The notes beneath the pieces are model-generated. The model did not search any database and was not told where the DNA came from. It saw only the letters and a list, made by a program, of their open reading frames with translations. The position numbers and the translations under genes are program-made. A DNA stretch of 64,000 bases from JABAAE01 sp905480545 (lineage in GTDB: Bacteria > Planctomycetota > Planctomycetia > Pirellulales > Pirellulaceae): assembly GCA_943788025.1 (NCBI GenBank), contig CALSOR010000010.1, forward strand, positions 186,001 to 250,000, in the 5' to 3' direction. Positions 17,101 through 26,272 of this stretch are shown here, piece after piece. How positions within the stretch are numbered: position 1 is the first letter of the stretch; each line of letters starts with the position of its first letter.

Positions 17101-17384
17101 TCTCCACCAGGTTTCTCAGGATCAAAAAGGAATAGATCGGTTCTGGCCGCCCATTGTGCTTGAATGGCAGAATTAGGCGAAAGGACAAGTGCTGGCACAC
17201 CAATGCATTCTGCCCACAGATACAAACCTAAAACGGTTTTTCCTGACCCAGGCGGAGCGACAATATGGATTCTCTTTTTGCCTTCGGCCAGTTTTTTCTT
17301 CGCGATCGCAACCACATCTTTTTGCGAGGGACGAAGAATGCCATTGAATTTTATTTTTGGGAACGAAGGATCAGGATTTGGCAT
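14196..17384 (-). CDS. Large SF2 DEAD/DEAH-box helicase (ResIII-like), 1062 aa
   Basis: Superfamily II helicase. Walker A is APPGSGKT (residues 43-50), the DECH box lies in LIILDECHHLMGHWGRV, and motif III is VGLTATPPDRDG. After motif III comes a long insertion that includes a Ser/Asp/Asn-rich disordered segment with a duplicated SSNVTM-like unit. The C-terminal RecA domain has KCLVGTRGLLGEGWDANKINVLID (motif V) and VNQLRGRSIRLDP (motif VI with the arginine finger). The final 250 residues form an uncharacterised domain. Family members unwind or translocate on DNA, as in type III restriction and several phage-defence systems. Here no nuclease or methylase gene adjoins it, so a defence role is only possible. 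The esterase gene ends 42 bp upstream on the same strand. Confidence 0.85.
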   Translation of the reverse strand: MPNPDPSFPKIKFNGILRPSQKDVVAIAKKKLAEGKKRIHIVAPPGSGKTVLGLYLWAECIGVPALVLSPNSAIQAQWAARTDLFLFDPEKPGGDFTTTGSARVLKIQQSEDDSNELTSDQAPVAKENELGIDEIQAQCAKWVSTEPKSPSILTSLTYQSVTLPKRATENLDEQAEELWKEKLIEDNQAETLIEAEFWISDLREKNPDYHERRLASYRKKVRDEAALAGSSLDVLHASSRRTLERIRDANVGLIILDECHHLMGHWGRVLADARELLGDPTVVGLTATPPDRDGKRQQDIERYDNFFGQVDYEVPVPAVVKDGFLAPYQDLAYFVRPSAEELEFVATTDSQLDELVAELCQRRIHEVSMPNSEQDRLNQDNPKASSIEKIDFSSQSKNAEADSDSKNVSVAPDETISSNVTMSSNEDDSHGADVVTAVVEGHHCEAREEATNPNATPSLPFWLLRVLTERRLSTATAKDWFSFERRDETFANAARKFLQLRQIKLPEDVPPLDDDRMTEKLLIDDLIPVLDRYIRHALRRSHHSEDHRLAENATSRLRMLGIQVTDTGTQACASPVGRVLAYSKNKMAALPEILKREHSFLGESIRAVIVTDFEKSSATQAEIGEILDSESGGAIAAFRALVENKTTDQLDPILLTGSSVLVDDDVVDQFFDAARTWLKENGFNVDLSDDPQDGFHVIKGSGGDWCPRVYVEMITELFQRGVTKCLVGTRGLLGEGWDANKINVLIDLTTVTTSMTVNQLRGRSIRLDPQVENKLANNWDVICIAPEFTKGLDDYKRFEAKHKTLFGVTDDGAIEKGVGHVHAAFTELKPEGIEGSTRILNEDMLRRISNRDKVRQLWKIGKPFQNRAVKTIEAKLKLSGGDFPPFVGEKNPWNEKSLTAAIGSAVLQALTESGIVKRTVRVHTGERDGGYLRMFLEDATDRENEIFVDALHESLGPLTDPRYIVPRVVSRKVDTWLSKILPSIVGKFFQKDKKVRVMFHAVPSIFAKNRGKVTIFERSWNAYVSPGEAIFTQRGSGEELLMKAKSAGKNRRGDIHNKEIFL
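16110..16145. repeat. 18-bp imperfect tandem duplication inside the helicase gene
   Basis: GTTCGAGCTCATGGTTAC (16110-16127) is followed by GTTCGAGCTTATGGTTTC (16128-16145), two mismatches. It encodes the doubled S-S-N-V-T-M-like segment in the disordered linker of the helicase and keeps frame. Confidence 0.75.
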
Positions 17385-17426
17385 TTCAGATGTAAATCAA
17401 GCGACAAACAATTCGGGAGGTTAACC

Positions 17427-19298
17427 TTACTTCAAGAATGGCTCAATCGCGTTTGCCCAAATCGCGTACCCTTTTTCCGAGGGGTGAAGGAAATCGCCAG
17501 CAACGTTTCGTGACAATATGCCGTCCTCGGTTAGCAGTTTGTCGGTCAAGTCGATCAACATTACGTCGTCGTCCGAGACGATTTTGGGGAGAAAGCTGTT
17601 GATCGCATCAATTTTCGTCCGGAATGGATCGGTCGGTTTTTCTCCCCTTGGAAAAACCGCCATGAGAATTAATTTTGCCTTCGGAAGTTTTTCACGGACT
17701 CTCTTGCAGACGACGCTAATCCCTTTGGCAATCTGCTCCGGTGATCCGGCCTTATGATTTTTCGTTCCCGCCAAATTGTTTGTGCCGATATGGATGACAA
17801 CAGCCCGCGGATTTAACCCGTCAAGCTCCCCGTGATCGATTCTCCAAAGTAGATTCTGCGTACGATCCCAACCAAACCCAAGATTTAATGCGGTGTCGCC
17901 AAACAGCGTCGACCAAGTGTCTTTTCCGTTTTGATGTTTAGTCTCGGTTGGACGTCCACCCCACATGTGCGTGATGGAATCGCCGAGTAGTACGATTTTC
18001 GGATCAATAGAATCTTTGATCCGAAGCGCATCTGCATGACGCCGATACCAGTCATAAAAGTCCTGCTCCAATTTCGGAGTCGGGATTGTAGCCCAGTTTT
18101 TTAAATCATGATCGTCCGAAAGATTGGCATGGGTCGTCGACGTCTTCAAGCCGCGACTATCGGTTGCCTGTAAATAAAATGCGATTGGCCGATCCGGAGG
18201 AATATTGGCCGATATGGATTCAGCATTGCATTTTCCGTCAAGCACTTTCCATTTGCGTTGCTGCCATGGTCCCCTATCGATTGTGTACAGCAATTCTGCT
18301 TTCAAGGCGGTCGTTCCGTTTGTGATTTTGGCGGTGGCTTGGTCACCAGCGATCTTCAGCACATCAAGCCGGACAACCGGTGCTCCGCTTTTCAGGTTTG
18401 CATCCATGAACTGTTTCACAATTGGAAAATTAAAAATATGACCATGTGGCAAGTTCAATTGCACTGCGGTTGTGACCCATTTAGGATCAACCTGTTCAAT
18501 GGTCTTGCGATAACTGTCTAACGGATAGGCGAAATCGTTTGTCCCATTGAGGAAGAGTATCGGGCACCGGGTGCGTCCAACATGTTGTCCCGGATCAAAA
18601 AGCTGGATCCACCGGTTGCGTGATGAATCCGTTAATCTTCCAAATGATCTTTCTTTCCAGACGCTATTGTCGTGAAGAAATCCGCAGCCGTAAGTTGGCG
18701 TTGCGGCTTTAAATCGATGATCAACGCCGGCTACAATACAGGTCAGATAGCCACCCCAACTAATACCTGTCACACCGGTGCGATTTTTGTCCACTTTCGG
18801 GAGTGACAAAAGCAGCGAATGCGACAGGATGACATCGGCAATTGCATGGTACGTCCACATGTTTTTTGTGTCGCCCGCGTCGAAGTTGCGGAATTTCGTT
18901 TGATCGCTTTGTTCCGGTCCACCATCAGGTAGTTTTTTACGGTCCTTGCCTCGCCCTGACGTGTCCATCGCAATCGAAACGTAACCGCGTTCTGCCCAAA
19001 GTTGTGCCCACTCCTGAAACGCTGCACCGCCACCACCATGAACAAGTACGATGCCTGGAAAGGGACCATCCCCCTCGGGGCGTCCAACGTAAGCAAAAAC
19101 GCGTGTTGGCTTTCCGTTAAAAGGTTCGCCGCTAAAATGGATTTCCTGAGTTAAACCGCTGGTTTCGCCCCATTCGTGCTTGGGAGTTTGGCTGAGCGAA
19201 TCCAAATCCCAAATCGTTTGTGGATTGGGTTCTTGCGCAAGAATAGAGCCCGATAAAAGAAAAGCAAAGAGTACGAAAAAACGGCGAACGATTGTCAT
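17427..19298 (-). CDS. Secreted two-domain esterase: alpha/beta hydrolase fused to SGNH/GDSL hydrolase
   Basis: 623 aa with a signal peptide (residues 1-21). The N-terminal domain (30-330) is an acetylxylan-esterase/dienelactone-hydrolase-like alpha/beta hydrolase: GIVLVHGGGGAAFQEW for the oxyanion hole, GISWGGYLTC with the nucleophile Ser, and a His in LPHGHIFNFP. The C-terminal domain (410-623) is SGNH: block I IVLLGDSITHMWGG, block II LNLGFGWDR, block III IHIGTNNLAG and block V DFLHPSEKGY with the Asp/His pair. Both active sites look complete, so the protein probably removes two kinds of ester, such as acetyl groups, from the same polysaccharide. It sits directly upstream of the SF2 helicase gene but has no functional link to it. 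Confidence 0.9.
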   Translation of the reverse strand: MTIVRRFFVLFAFLLSGSILAQEPNPQTIWDLDSLSQTPKHEWGETSGLTQEIHFSGEPFNGKPTRVFAYVGRPEGDGPFPGIVLVHGGGGAAFQEWAQLWAERGYVSIAMDTSGRGKDRKKLPDGGPEQSDQTKFRNFDAGDTKNMWTYHAIADVILSHSLLLSLPKVDKNRTGVTGISWGGYLTCIVAGVDHRFKAATPTYGCGFLHDNSVWKERSFGRLTDSSRNRWIQLFDPGQHVGRTRCPILFLNGTNDFAYPLDSYRKTIEQVDPKWVTTAVQLNLPHGHIFNFPIVKQFMDANLKSGAPVVRLDVLKIAGDQATAKITNGTTALKAELLYTIDRGPWQQRKWKVLDGKCNAESISANIPPDRPIAFYLQATDSRGLKTSTTHANLSDDHDLKNWATIPTPKLEQDFYDWYRRHADALRIKDSIDPKIVLLGDSITHMWGGRPTETKHQNGKDTWSTLFGDTALNLGFGWDRTQNLLWRIDHGELDGLNPRAVVIHIGTNNLAGTKNHKAGSPEQIAKGISVVCKRVREKLPKAKLILMAVFPRGEKPTDPFRTKIDAINSFLPKIVSDDDVMLIDLTDKLLTEDGILSRNVAGDFLHPSEKGYAIWANAIEPFLK

Positions 19299-19364
19299 GG
19301 CGATATTGCGTTAGTTGGAGATTTAGACGACCCGATCTGATAACTCAGCGAGAGCCATCAAGGT

Positions 19365-20861
19365 CTAGGCGACAATTTCTTGGATTACTTTCCCATGAAC
19401 GTCGGTCAACCGTCGTTCGATTCCGTTGTGGTAAAAGGAAAGTCGCTGATGATCGAGTCCCAACAATTGCAAAATTGTCGCGTGGAAATCGTAAACGGTC
19501 GATACCTTCTCCGCAGCTTTGTAGGAAAAGTCATCCGTCGCACCAAACGTATAGGGTGCTTTGACTCCAGCACCTGCCATCCATGCGGTAAACCCGGATG
19601 GATTATGATCGCGTCCGCTGGCACCTTTTTGGAAGGTTGGCATTCGGCCAAATTCCGTACACCAGACAACGAGCGTGTCCTTCAGAAGCCCACGTTGCTT
19701 AAGATCTTTCAGCAATGCAGCGCAAGGCTGGTCCAGCATCTCACCATGTTTGGCGTATTGTCTCTCCAACGCCTTGTGGCCGTCCCAATTGCTAACTCCT
19801 TCGCCACCGGTCTGGTAGGCTCCGTTGAAAAGTTGCACAAATCGAACTCCCTTTTCCACGAGTCGTCTTGCCAGAATGCAGTTTTTCGCAAAGTCCGATT
19901 TCAGTTGATTGGTCGAATCTGCGCCATACATTTTCAAGATGTGCTTCGGCTCGTCGCTGATGGCTGCGACTTTCGGAACGCTTGATTGCATTTTTGCAGC
20001 GAGTTCATAGCTGGAGATTCTAGCCGCAAGTTGAGTGTCACCGAGAAACTTGGTTTGGTGCCGCTCATTCATCCGCTTCAAAAATTCGCGTGTGGCCCGA
20101 TCTTCTGTTGGCGAAATTTTTGAAGGTCTTGCTAGATTTCGAATCGGGTTGTTGGCGTTAAAGTCGGTGCCTTGAAATGCGGCTGGCAAAAAACCGCATC
20201 CCCAATTGTTGACACTCGATTGCGGTGTGCCGCGAGGGTCGGGAATTGCGACATAAGCAGGCAAGTCTGAATTCTCGCTTCCAAGAGCGTACGTGGTCCA
20301 AGCTCCCATGCTAGGAAAACCGTCAAGTGTAAATCCGGTTGACATGAAATTCTCGCCCGGTCCATGCGTATTGGTTTTCCCCGTAAGCGAATGAAGGAAA
20401 CAAATATCATCGGATTGTTCACCAATGTTTTTCACCAAATCAGAAATCATTTTTCCCGATTCGCCATAAGGGCGAAACGCCCACGGGCTTTTGGTGAGCT
20501 TGCCTTGTTCGCCTTGGAACGTTACGAGCTTTCCACCAGGCAGATCTTGACCATTTCTCTTGATGAGTTCGGGTTTGAAATCGAATGTGTCGATTTGGCT
20601 TGCAGCGCCCGAGCAAAAGATCACGATGACATTTTTCGCTTTGGCCTCAAAGTGCGGCTTGCGTGCGGCGTACGGATTGCCAGGATCCACAACCGGGCGG
20701 ATCGGCGTCTTTTCATCGTTCAGAATGCTGCCTGGCGATTGGGGGTCGCGGCCAAACGTTAAGTCATCCGACAAAAGCGATGTTAATGCAATGGTTCCGA
20801 GACCGGTCGAAAAATCGTTGAGAAAGCGACGTCGATGCAGAAGGTGTTGTCCAAGGGGCAT
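19365..20861 (-). CDS. DUF1501 domain protein (Tat-exported), unpaired copy
   Basis: 498 aa. It starts with LHRRRFLNDFSTGLGTIALT, a twin-arginine signal. The DUF1501 fold is related to the alkaline phosphatase/sulfatase superfamily; family marks are VIVIFCSGAASQIDTFDFKPEL, VRFVQLFNGAY, TLVVWCTEFGRMP, GRDHNPSGFTAWMAGAG and DFHATILQLLGLDHQRLSF. Unlike the usual arrangement, its PSD1 partner is not on the same strand: it is transcribed divergently from the PSD1 + DUF1501 pair that begins 163 bp away. No biochemical function is established for the family; in planctomycetes it is thought to act with PSD1 proteins in envelope or polymer processing. Confidence 0.9.
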   Translation of the reverse strand: MPLGQHLLHRRRFLNDFSTGLGTIALTSLLSDDLTFGRDPQSPGSILNDEKTPIRPVVDPGNPYAARKPHFEAKAKNVIVIFCSGAASQIDTFDFKPELIKRNGQDLPGGKLVTFQGEQGKLTKSPWAFRPYGESGKMISDLVKNIGEQSDDICFLHSLTGKTNTHGPGENFMSTGFTLDGFPSMGAWTTYALGSENSDLPAYVAIPDPRGTPQSSVNNWGCGFLPAAFQGTDFNANNPIRNLARPSKISPTEDRATREFLKRMNERHQTKFLGDTQLAARISSYELAAKMQSSVPKVAAISDEPKHILKMYGADSTNQLKSDFAKNCILARRLVEKGVRFVQLFNGAYQTGGEGVSNWDGHKALERQYAKHGEMLDQPCAALLKDLKQRGLLKDTLVVWCTEFGRMPTFQKGASGRDHNPSGFTAWMAGAGVKAPYTFGATDDFSYKAAEKVSTVYDFHATILQLLGLDHQRLSFYHNGIERRLTDVHGKVIQEIVA

Positions 20862-21024
20862 AAATTTAGGTCCGGCGTTGGGTTGAGGAATCCTATTTTG
20901 AACTCTTTTTACGTGAAATGCAAAGTCATTCCTACTTCATACATTTGCAATCGCTATCCCACATGGCCGCCTTATTCGGTTAAACTGAAGGTCCTACATA
21001 AATTCCCCGCCTAGAACCAAAATC

Positions 21025-24000
21025 GTGAACAGATTTCTTTTCACATCGTTTTTGACGATTTTCATATGCGACTTGGTCCTTTCGTCGTCCGTAGATGCCG
21101 ATGATACGGATCGATTGAAATTCTTCGAGACCAAAATTCGCCCAGTTCTCGTCGAACATTGTTACTCGTGCCATAGTGCCGAAGCAGATGAAATTGAAGG
21201 AGGACTTGCTCTCGACAGTCGTGAGGGTGTTCGCGCGGGTGGTGAATCCGGGGCGTCGGTAGTTCCCAAGAGTCTCGACAAGAGCCTGATTCTCAAAGCG
21301 ATTGGATACGACGATTCTTTTTACGAAATGCCACCTGATGGGAAACTGCCAAATTACATCCTGAAAGATTTTGAAAAATGGATTGCTGACGGTGCTATTG
21401 ATCCCCGCGAGCAGAAAGGTGTCGCAAACAAAGACGCCAAACCTGACCCGATGAAAAATATAGAAGATGGTCGGCAGTTTTGGTCGTTCGTCCCGCCGAA
21501 AACTCCGCCGCTTCCCCAAATTGGCAAGTCCGATTGGGCGACCTCGCCAATCGATTTTTATGTTCAAGCGAAAAGGGTTGAAAATGGTTTGTCGCGAGCC
21601 GGACCGGCGACCAAGCAGGAACTCATTCGGCGTGCGACGTACGACCTGACGGGGCTGCCGCCGACACCAAACGAGGTCGCAAATTTTCTGAACGATGATT
21701 CCTTGGACGCCTTCGAAACGGTAGTGGATCGTTTGCTCGCGTCAAAACGTTATGGGGAGAAATACGGGCGACACTGGTTGGATGTGGTACGGTACGCGGA
21801 CTCCAACGGGCTAGATGAAAATCTGGCATATGCCAATGCGTTTCGGTTTCGAGATTACATCGTTCGAGCTTTCAATGAAGACCTGCCATTTGACCAGCTA
21901 ATTCGTGAGCATCTTGCAGGAGATTTGATTTCCAGAGATTCGATTAAACCTGATGCAATGGTTGCCGATCAATCGCGGTCAATCGATCGACTGATCGCGA
22001 CTGGATTTCTGTCGATCGGTCCAAAGATGCTTGCATGTGATGATGGCCGAAAAATGGAAATGGATATTATTGATGAGCAGGTCGACACAACGTCGCGTGC
22101 TTTTATGGGGCTGACGATGGGATGTGCTCGGTGCCATGATCACAAGTTTGACCCGATTCTTGCCAAGGATTATTACTCCATGGCGAGTATCTTCAAGTCA
22201 ACGAAGACGATGGAGAATTTCAACGTTGTTGCTGTTTGGCATGAACATGAGCTGAAGACAAAACAGAAACAACTGGAAATTGACAAGTTTCAAAAGGAAC
22301 TTGCCGTGTTCACGGACAAGATGAATTCCGAGGTCGAAAAAAGGCGTGTTGATTTTCTCGCTCGACACCGTGGTCTGGCGACGGAATACTTGATGGCCGC
22401 GACCGAAAAAATTGAGGGTGATCCACTTCAGTTTATAAACGGAACTTCGAGCATCGGCGAACATCTGATGACGTTGCCGAATGAGGAACTAGCGAAAAAT
22501 TCCGGCGTGAGGTTGTTTGAGGCCGAGGGATTCACCCGGGGTACGATTCAGAAAAATACCGATTCGTATGGAAAAGGAATTGGGACACTGATTCATGCCG
22601 GTTACGCAGAGTACGAAATCGAAATTGTGGAAGCTGGAAAATATCAGTTGGAATCGAGGTATGCGGCGTTGGATTCCCGACCTGTTCAGTTTTCGTTAAA
22701 CGGGAAAAAAATCAAAACGGACGGAGCCCGTGAGGTCACCGGGGGATGGAATCCGGAGCATCAAAAATGGCATATCGAGGGCGTTTTTAAATTCGTTGCT
22801 GGTAAAAACCTGCTCAGGATCGAAAGAAGTTCTGCCTTTCCGCATTTGGACAAATTCGCGATTGGAAAGGTCAATTCGAACAAGAGTGACGCAGGCGCAG
22901 TTTCAAGCATCGATTTTTCGGTTCTCGATAAAAACATCCTCGATGGCGTTGTGTCGTTTCTCCGCGTTCAGACGAAAATCGAACATTCGTTTTGGAAGAC
23001 GTGGATGGAACAAAAAGAGCTGCGTGGAACGCTATTACCTGCGGTTCGAATCGGGTTTGCGAACGCACTCAAATCGGAACAAGCTACGACGTTCCGAGAA
23101 CTGCTTTTTGAGGATGCGGGGCCTTTTAAGAAAATCAATGGTATTGATGCGAAAAAGTTGTCAAAACGATTGGGGGGTGAGGACGAGAAACGAATCGTGG
23201 CTTTACAAAAAGAAAAAACAGAACTGGAAAAACGAAAGCCTGTCTTTCCCAAAGCGATGGGGGTTCGCGAGGGCAAAATTGAGGATTTGAAAGTTCATAT
23301 TCGCGGGAATTACTTGACCCTTGGTGAAAAGGTCAATCGTGATGTTCCCGTTGTGTTTGAAGCAGATGAAGACGTGACCGTCGCCGCGAAATCCAGCGGG
23401 CGGTTGGAGTTGGCAAATTGGCTTTCGAGCCCAAAACATCCGCAAACCGCCCGGGTTATTGCCAATCGCATCTGGCTATGGCACTTCGGCAGAGGAATTG
23501 TTTCGACACCGGACAACTTCGGTCGACTGGGAGCAGCACCCTCCAATCAGCCTTTACTGGATTGGTTGAGCTGTCGTTTGGTTGAGCTGGATTGGTCGAT
23601 GAAAAAGCTTCATCGGGAGATCATGTTGTCCGCTACTTACCAAATGAGCTCCGCCTTCAATGAAGCAGATGGTGCCTCAGACCCGGCTAATGAATTTCTA
23701 TGGCGATTTAATCGTCGTCGGCTCTCGGCGGAAGAGGTCCGTGATTCGATCTTGCACCTTTCTAGCTCGCTGGATGAAAAAATGTTTGGTCAATTGCTGC
23801 CGGACAAAAATCGTGGATATGTCACGGGAACGGGATCGAAGCAAGGAAGCTATGATTTTCCACGCAGAAGTGTTTATCTGCCCGTCCTCCGAAGTGCCGT
23901 TTATCCGGTGCTTCAAGCTTTTGATTTTCCGGACCCGGCGGTTCAATCGGGAAGTCGTCAATCATCGACCATCGCTCCACAGGCTTTATTCATGATGAAT

Positions 24001-24273
24001 GGTGACATTGTCCTCAGGGGGACAAGACGTTTGGCCGAGACGTTAGTTGGTAACGATTCGTTGGATGATTTCGGCCGTCTGGAAATTGTTTTTCAAAAAG
24101 CTTACGCACGGAATCCGACGACGGATGAAGCCGCGAAAATATTGGCTTATTTAGAAAAAATAAAACTGCAATTTGCGTCAAATGGTGAGGCATCAAAAGA
24201 GTATGACATTATGGCTTGGCGTTCTGTCTGCCGAATTCTAGTTGCAGCAAGCGAATTTATTTACATCGACTGA
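21025..24273 (+). CDS. PSD1-type protein: PSCyt1 cytochrome c + DUF1549 + DUF1553
   Basis: 1082 aa, GTG start. A signal peptide (1-25) precedes the planctomycete cytochrome c domain with the haem-binding CYSCH and the distal EMPPDGKLP. DUF1549 follows (residues 150-410; KYGRHWLDVVRYADSNGL, and a second CxxCH in MGCARCHDHKFDP). Residues about 480-610 form an inserted carbohydrate-binding-like beta domain (EYEIEIVEAGKYQLESRYA). DUF1553 ends the protein (SSPKHPQTARVIANRIWLWHFGRGIVSTPDNFG, then RRSVYLPVLRS). The DUF1501 gene follows after 24 bp, the standard operon for this system. The haem motif suggests electron transfer in the periplasm; the substrate is unknown. Confidence 0.93.
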   Translation: MNRFLFTSFLTIFICDLVLSSSVDADDTDRLKFFETKIRPVLVEHCYSCHSAEADEIEGGLALDSREGVRAGGESGASVVPKSLDKSLILKAIGYDDSFYEMPPDGKLPNYILKDFEKWIADGAIDPREQKGVANKDAKPDPMKNIEDGRQFWSFVPPKTPPLPQIGKSDWATSPIDFYVQAKRVENGLSRAGPATKQELIRRATYDLTGLPPTPNEVANFLNDDSLDAFETVVDRLLASKRYGEKYGRHWLDVVRYADSNGLDENLAYANAFRFRDYIVRAFNEDLPFDQLIREHLAGDLISRDSIKPDAMVADQSRSIDRLIATGFLSIGPKMLACDDGRKMEMDIIDEQVDTTSRAFMGLTMGCARCHDHKFDPILAKDYYSMASIFKSTKTMENFNVVAVWHEHELKTKQKQLEIDKFQKELAVFTDKMNSEVEKRRVDFLARHRGLATEYLMAATEKIEGDPLQFINGTSSIGEHLMTLPNEELAKNSGVRLFEAEGFTRGTIQKNTDSYGKGIGTLIHAGYAEYEIEIVEAGKYQLESRYAALDSRPVQFSLNGKKIKTDGAREVTGGWNPEHQKWHIEGVFKFVAGKNLLRIERSSAFPHLDKFAIGKVNSNKSDAGAVSSIDFSVLDKNILDGVVSFLRVQTKIEHSFWKTWMEQKELRGTLLPAVRIGFANALKSEQATTFRELLFEDAGPFKKINGIDAKKLSKRLGGEDEKRIVALQKEKTELEKRKPVFPKAMGVREGKIEDLKVHIRGNYLTLGEKVNRDVPVVFEADEDVTVAAKSSGRLELANWLSSPKHPQTARVIANRIWLWHFGRGIVSTPDNFGRLGAAPSNQPLLDWLSCRLVELDWSMKKLHREIMLSATYQMSSAFNEADGASDPANEFLWRFNRRRLSAEEVRDSILHLSSSLDEKMFGQLLPDKNRGYVTGTGSKQGSYDFPRRSVYLPVLRSAVYPVLQAFDFPDPAVQSGSRQSSTIAPQALFMMNGDIVLRGTRRLAETLVGNDSLDDFGRLEIVFQKAYARNPTTDEAAKILAYLEKIKLQFASNGEASKEYDIMAWRSVCRILVAASEFIYID

Positions 24274-24297
24274 TTCATCGATTAAACGAAACATCCC

Positions 24298-25770
24298 ATG
24301 ACAAAATCAAGATTGAACCACTCCTGTTTCGATTTTCAAAACAGGCCTGTATCCCGTCGCGAAATGCTTCGCCAAAGTAGCATTGGGTTTGGCGGTTTAG
24401 CGTTAGCCGGGTTGTTGCAAAACGAAAGTCCAGCGAGCTTTGTCTCAGCGTCATCGCCGAATTCAGGTGCGGATGTTGCGGCAGCTGCTGGATTGCAAAG
24501 TCCACGTTTTGCTCCGCGTGCAAAACGGATCATCTTTATGTTTATGCATGGTGGTCCATCGCAGGTGGATACTTTTGATTATAAGCCTGCCCTAAAGCGG
24601 GACGATGACAAAACGTATCCCAACAAAAAGCCGAGGATTGTATCGGGTGCGACTGGCAAGCTTTTGGCTTCGCCATGGGAATTCAAGCAGTATGGAGAGT
24701 CCGGAATACACGTTTCGGATTTGTTTCCCAATGTAGGGAAGATGGTGGATGACCTTTGCATCATCAATTCTGTACATGGCTCGAATTCAAGGCATGGTGC
24801 TGCGTTGTTGGAGTTGCATACCGGTTCGGATACCTTTATCCGGCCGTCGATGGGATCTTGGATCAATTACGGGCTAGGGACGGAGAATAATAATTTGCCG
24901 GGTTTCGTTACGATTTGTCCGACATTCGGGCATGGTGGTGTCAACGCATGGTCCAATGGATTCTTGCCTGCAAAATTTCAAGGCACTCCAATTGGAACAT
25001 CGAGCACTCCCGCAGACAAAGCGAAGATTCCATTTATCGAGAACAAAGAAGTTTCTCGTTCGGATCAGCGAATGGAACTTGATCTTCTCAAAGAATTGAA
25101 TCGTGATCATCTTGCGAACCGAGGCGTTGATGATCAGTTGGAATCGCGCATCGCGTCCTTTGAATTGGCGTTTCGCCTGCAGCGGCAGGCACCGGACCTG
25201 CAGAATATCAGCGATGAGTCGGCGGCAACTCTTGAGCAATATGGGCTGAACGAAAAAGAAACGAAAAATTTTGGGCGTCAATGTTTGATGGCGCGACGGT
25301 TCGCAGAAGCTGGAGTTCGGTTCATCCAGGTAACACATAGTTACAAATGGGACCAGCATGGTGGCCTGCGAAATGGTCATGCGAAAAATGCCAAAGAAGT
25401 TGACAAGCCGATTGCGGGTTTGATTCAGGATTTGAAGCAACGTGGCCTACTGGATGACACCCTGGTCCTGTGGGGTGGTGAGTTTGGTAGGACGCCTGTT
25501 TCTCAAGGCAATCGCGATGGGCGAGACCACAACCCGCATGCTAACAGTATGTTTATGTGTGGCGGCGGGGTGAAAGGCGGTTTGCGGTACGGTGAAACGG
25601 ACGAGCATGGTTATTATGCAGTTCGAAACAAAGTGCATTTTCACGACCTTCATGCAACGATTTTGCATCTGATGGGAATGGATCATGAAAAATTGACCTA
25701 CAAGTATGCCGGGCGGGATTTTCGATTAACCGATGTCTACGGAACCGTCGTCAAAGATATTTTTGCGTAG
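24298..25770 (+). CDS. DUF1501 domain protein paired with PSD1
   Basis: 490 aa, Tat signal PVSRREMLRQSSIGFGGLALAG. The family features are intact: IIFMFMHGGPSQVDTFDYKP, RFIQVTHSYKWDQHG, TLVLWGGEFGRTP, GRDHNPHANSMFMCGGG and DLHATILHLMGMDHEKLTY. Cotranscribed with the PSD1 gene 24 bp upstream. It ends in TAG at the position where the family normally ends, which shows that TAG is read as a stop in this genome. Confidence 0.92.
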   Translation: MTKSRLNHSCFDFQNRPVSRREMLRQSSIGFGGLALAGLLQNESPASFVSASSPNSGADVAAAAGLQSPRFAPRAKRIIFMFMHGGPSQVDTFDYKPALKRDDDKTYPNKKPRIVSGATGKLLASPWEFKQYGESGIHVSDLFPNVGKMVDDLCIINSVHGSNSRHGAALLELHTGSDTFIRPSMGSWINYGLGTENNNLPGFVTICPTFGHGGVNAWSNGFLPAKFQGTPIGTSSTPADKAKIPFIENKEVSRSDQRMELDLLKELNRDHLANRGVDDQLESRIASFELAFRLQRQAPDLQNISDESAATLEQYGLNEKETKNFGRQCLMARRFAEAGVRFIQVTHSYKWDQHGGLRNGHAKNAKEVDKPIAGLIQDLKQRGLLDDTLVLWGGEFGRTPVSQGNRDGRDHNPHANSMFMCGGGVKGGLRYGETDEHGYYAVRNKVHFHDLHATILHLMGMDHEKLTYKYAGRDFRLTDVYGTVVKDIFA

Positions 25771-26272
25771 ATCGTCGGTTTTGGAACAAGACCTAGCGAG
25801 TTTTCCCGATCGGTTTTGACGAATTTCTTGGATTGCCTAAGCGACCCAAAGCCTACACTCTTCCCCGAATTGTTATCACGTGCTTTGGCTCTCTTGCACT
25901 TCAGGGGTTTGTTTTCCAATGATTTTTCGCCCCAATGCGTCTTTTCGTGATCGCTGTGATCATTTGTTTACTTTGCATCGTTTCTGCTGTCTCGGAAAGG
26001 TAGTCGAAGTCTTGTATCTTTGATACGCGCGTTCAATCGCTTAACTAGGGATTCGTTTTGCCGACGAGCCCTTATTTCTAATTGATTCAACGTCAGTCTG
26101 CCGAATTCAAATGAGGTCTCCACGATGCTGCTCCGACTGAATTTCGAGGTTGCGTTACGTCATGTGGTTTACACCCGTTCACTCCGATTGCTTCTGTAAA
26201 TCAGCTTGAAATTTTTCGGGTCGGAAAGGTGGATATCTAGCAACATAAACGCAATTGCAAAAGGAAATATCT
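25771..26272. other. Intergenic region, no gene seen
   Basis: About 500 bp between the DUF1501 gene and the dehydratase pair, all on the plus strand. Every frame is closed within about 60 codons. Where related planctomycete clusters might carry an acyl carrier protein gene, none is visible: I found no DSL-type phosphopantetheine motif. A Shine-Dalgarno-like AAGGAA (26261-26266) lies just before the GTG start at 26273. Confidence 0.4.

Noticed and set aside
14196..20861. A defence island around the SF2 helicase
   Set aside because: Neighbours are an esterase and a DUF1501 protein; there is no nuclease, methylase, toxin or phage gene near it.
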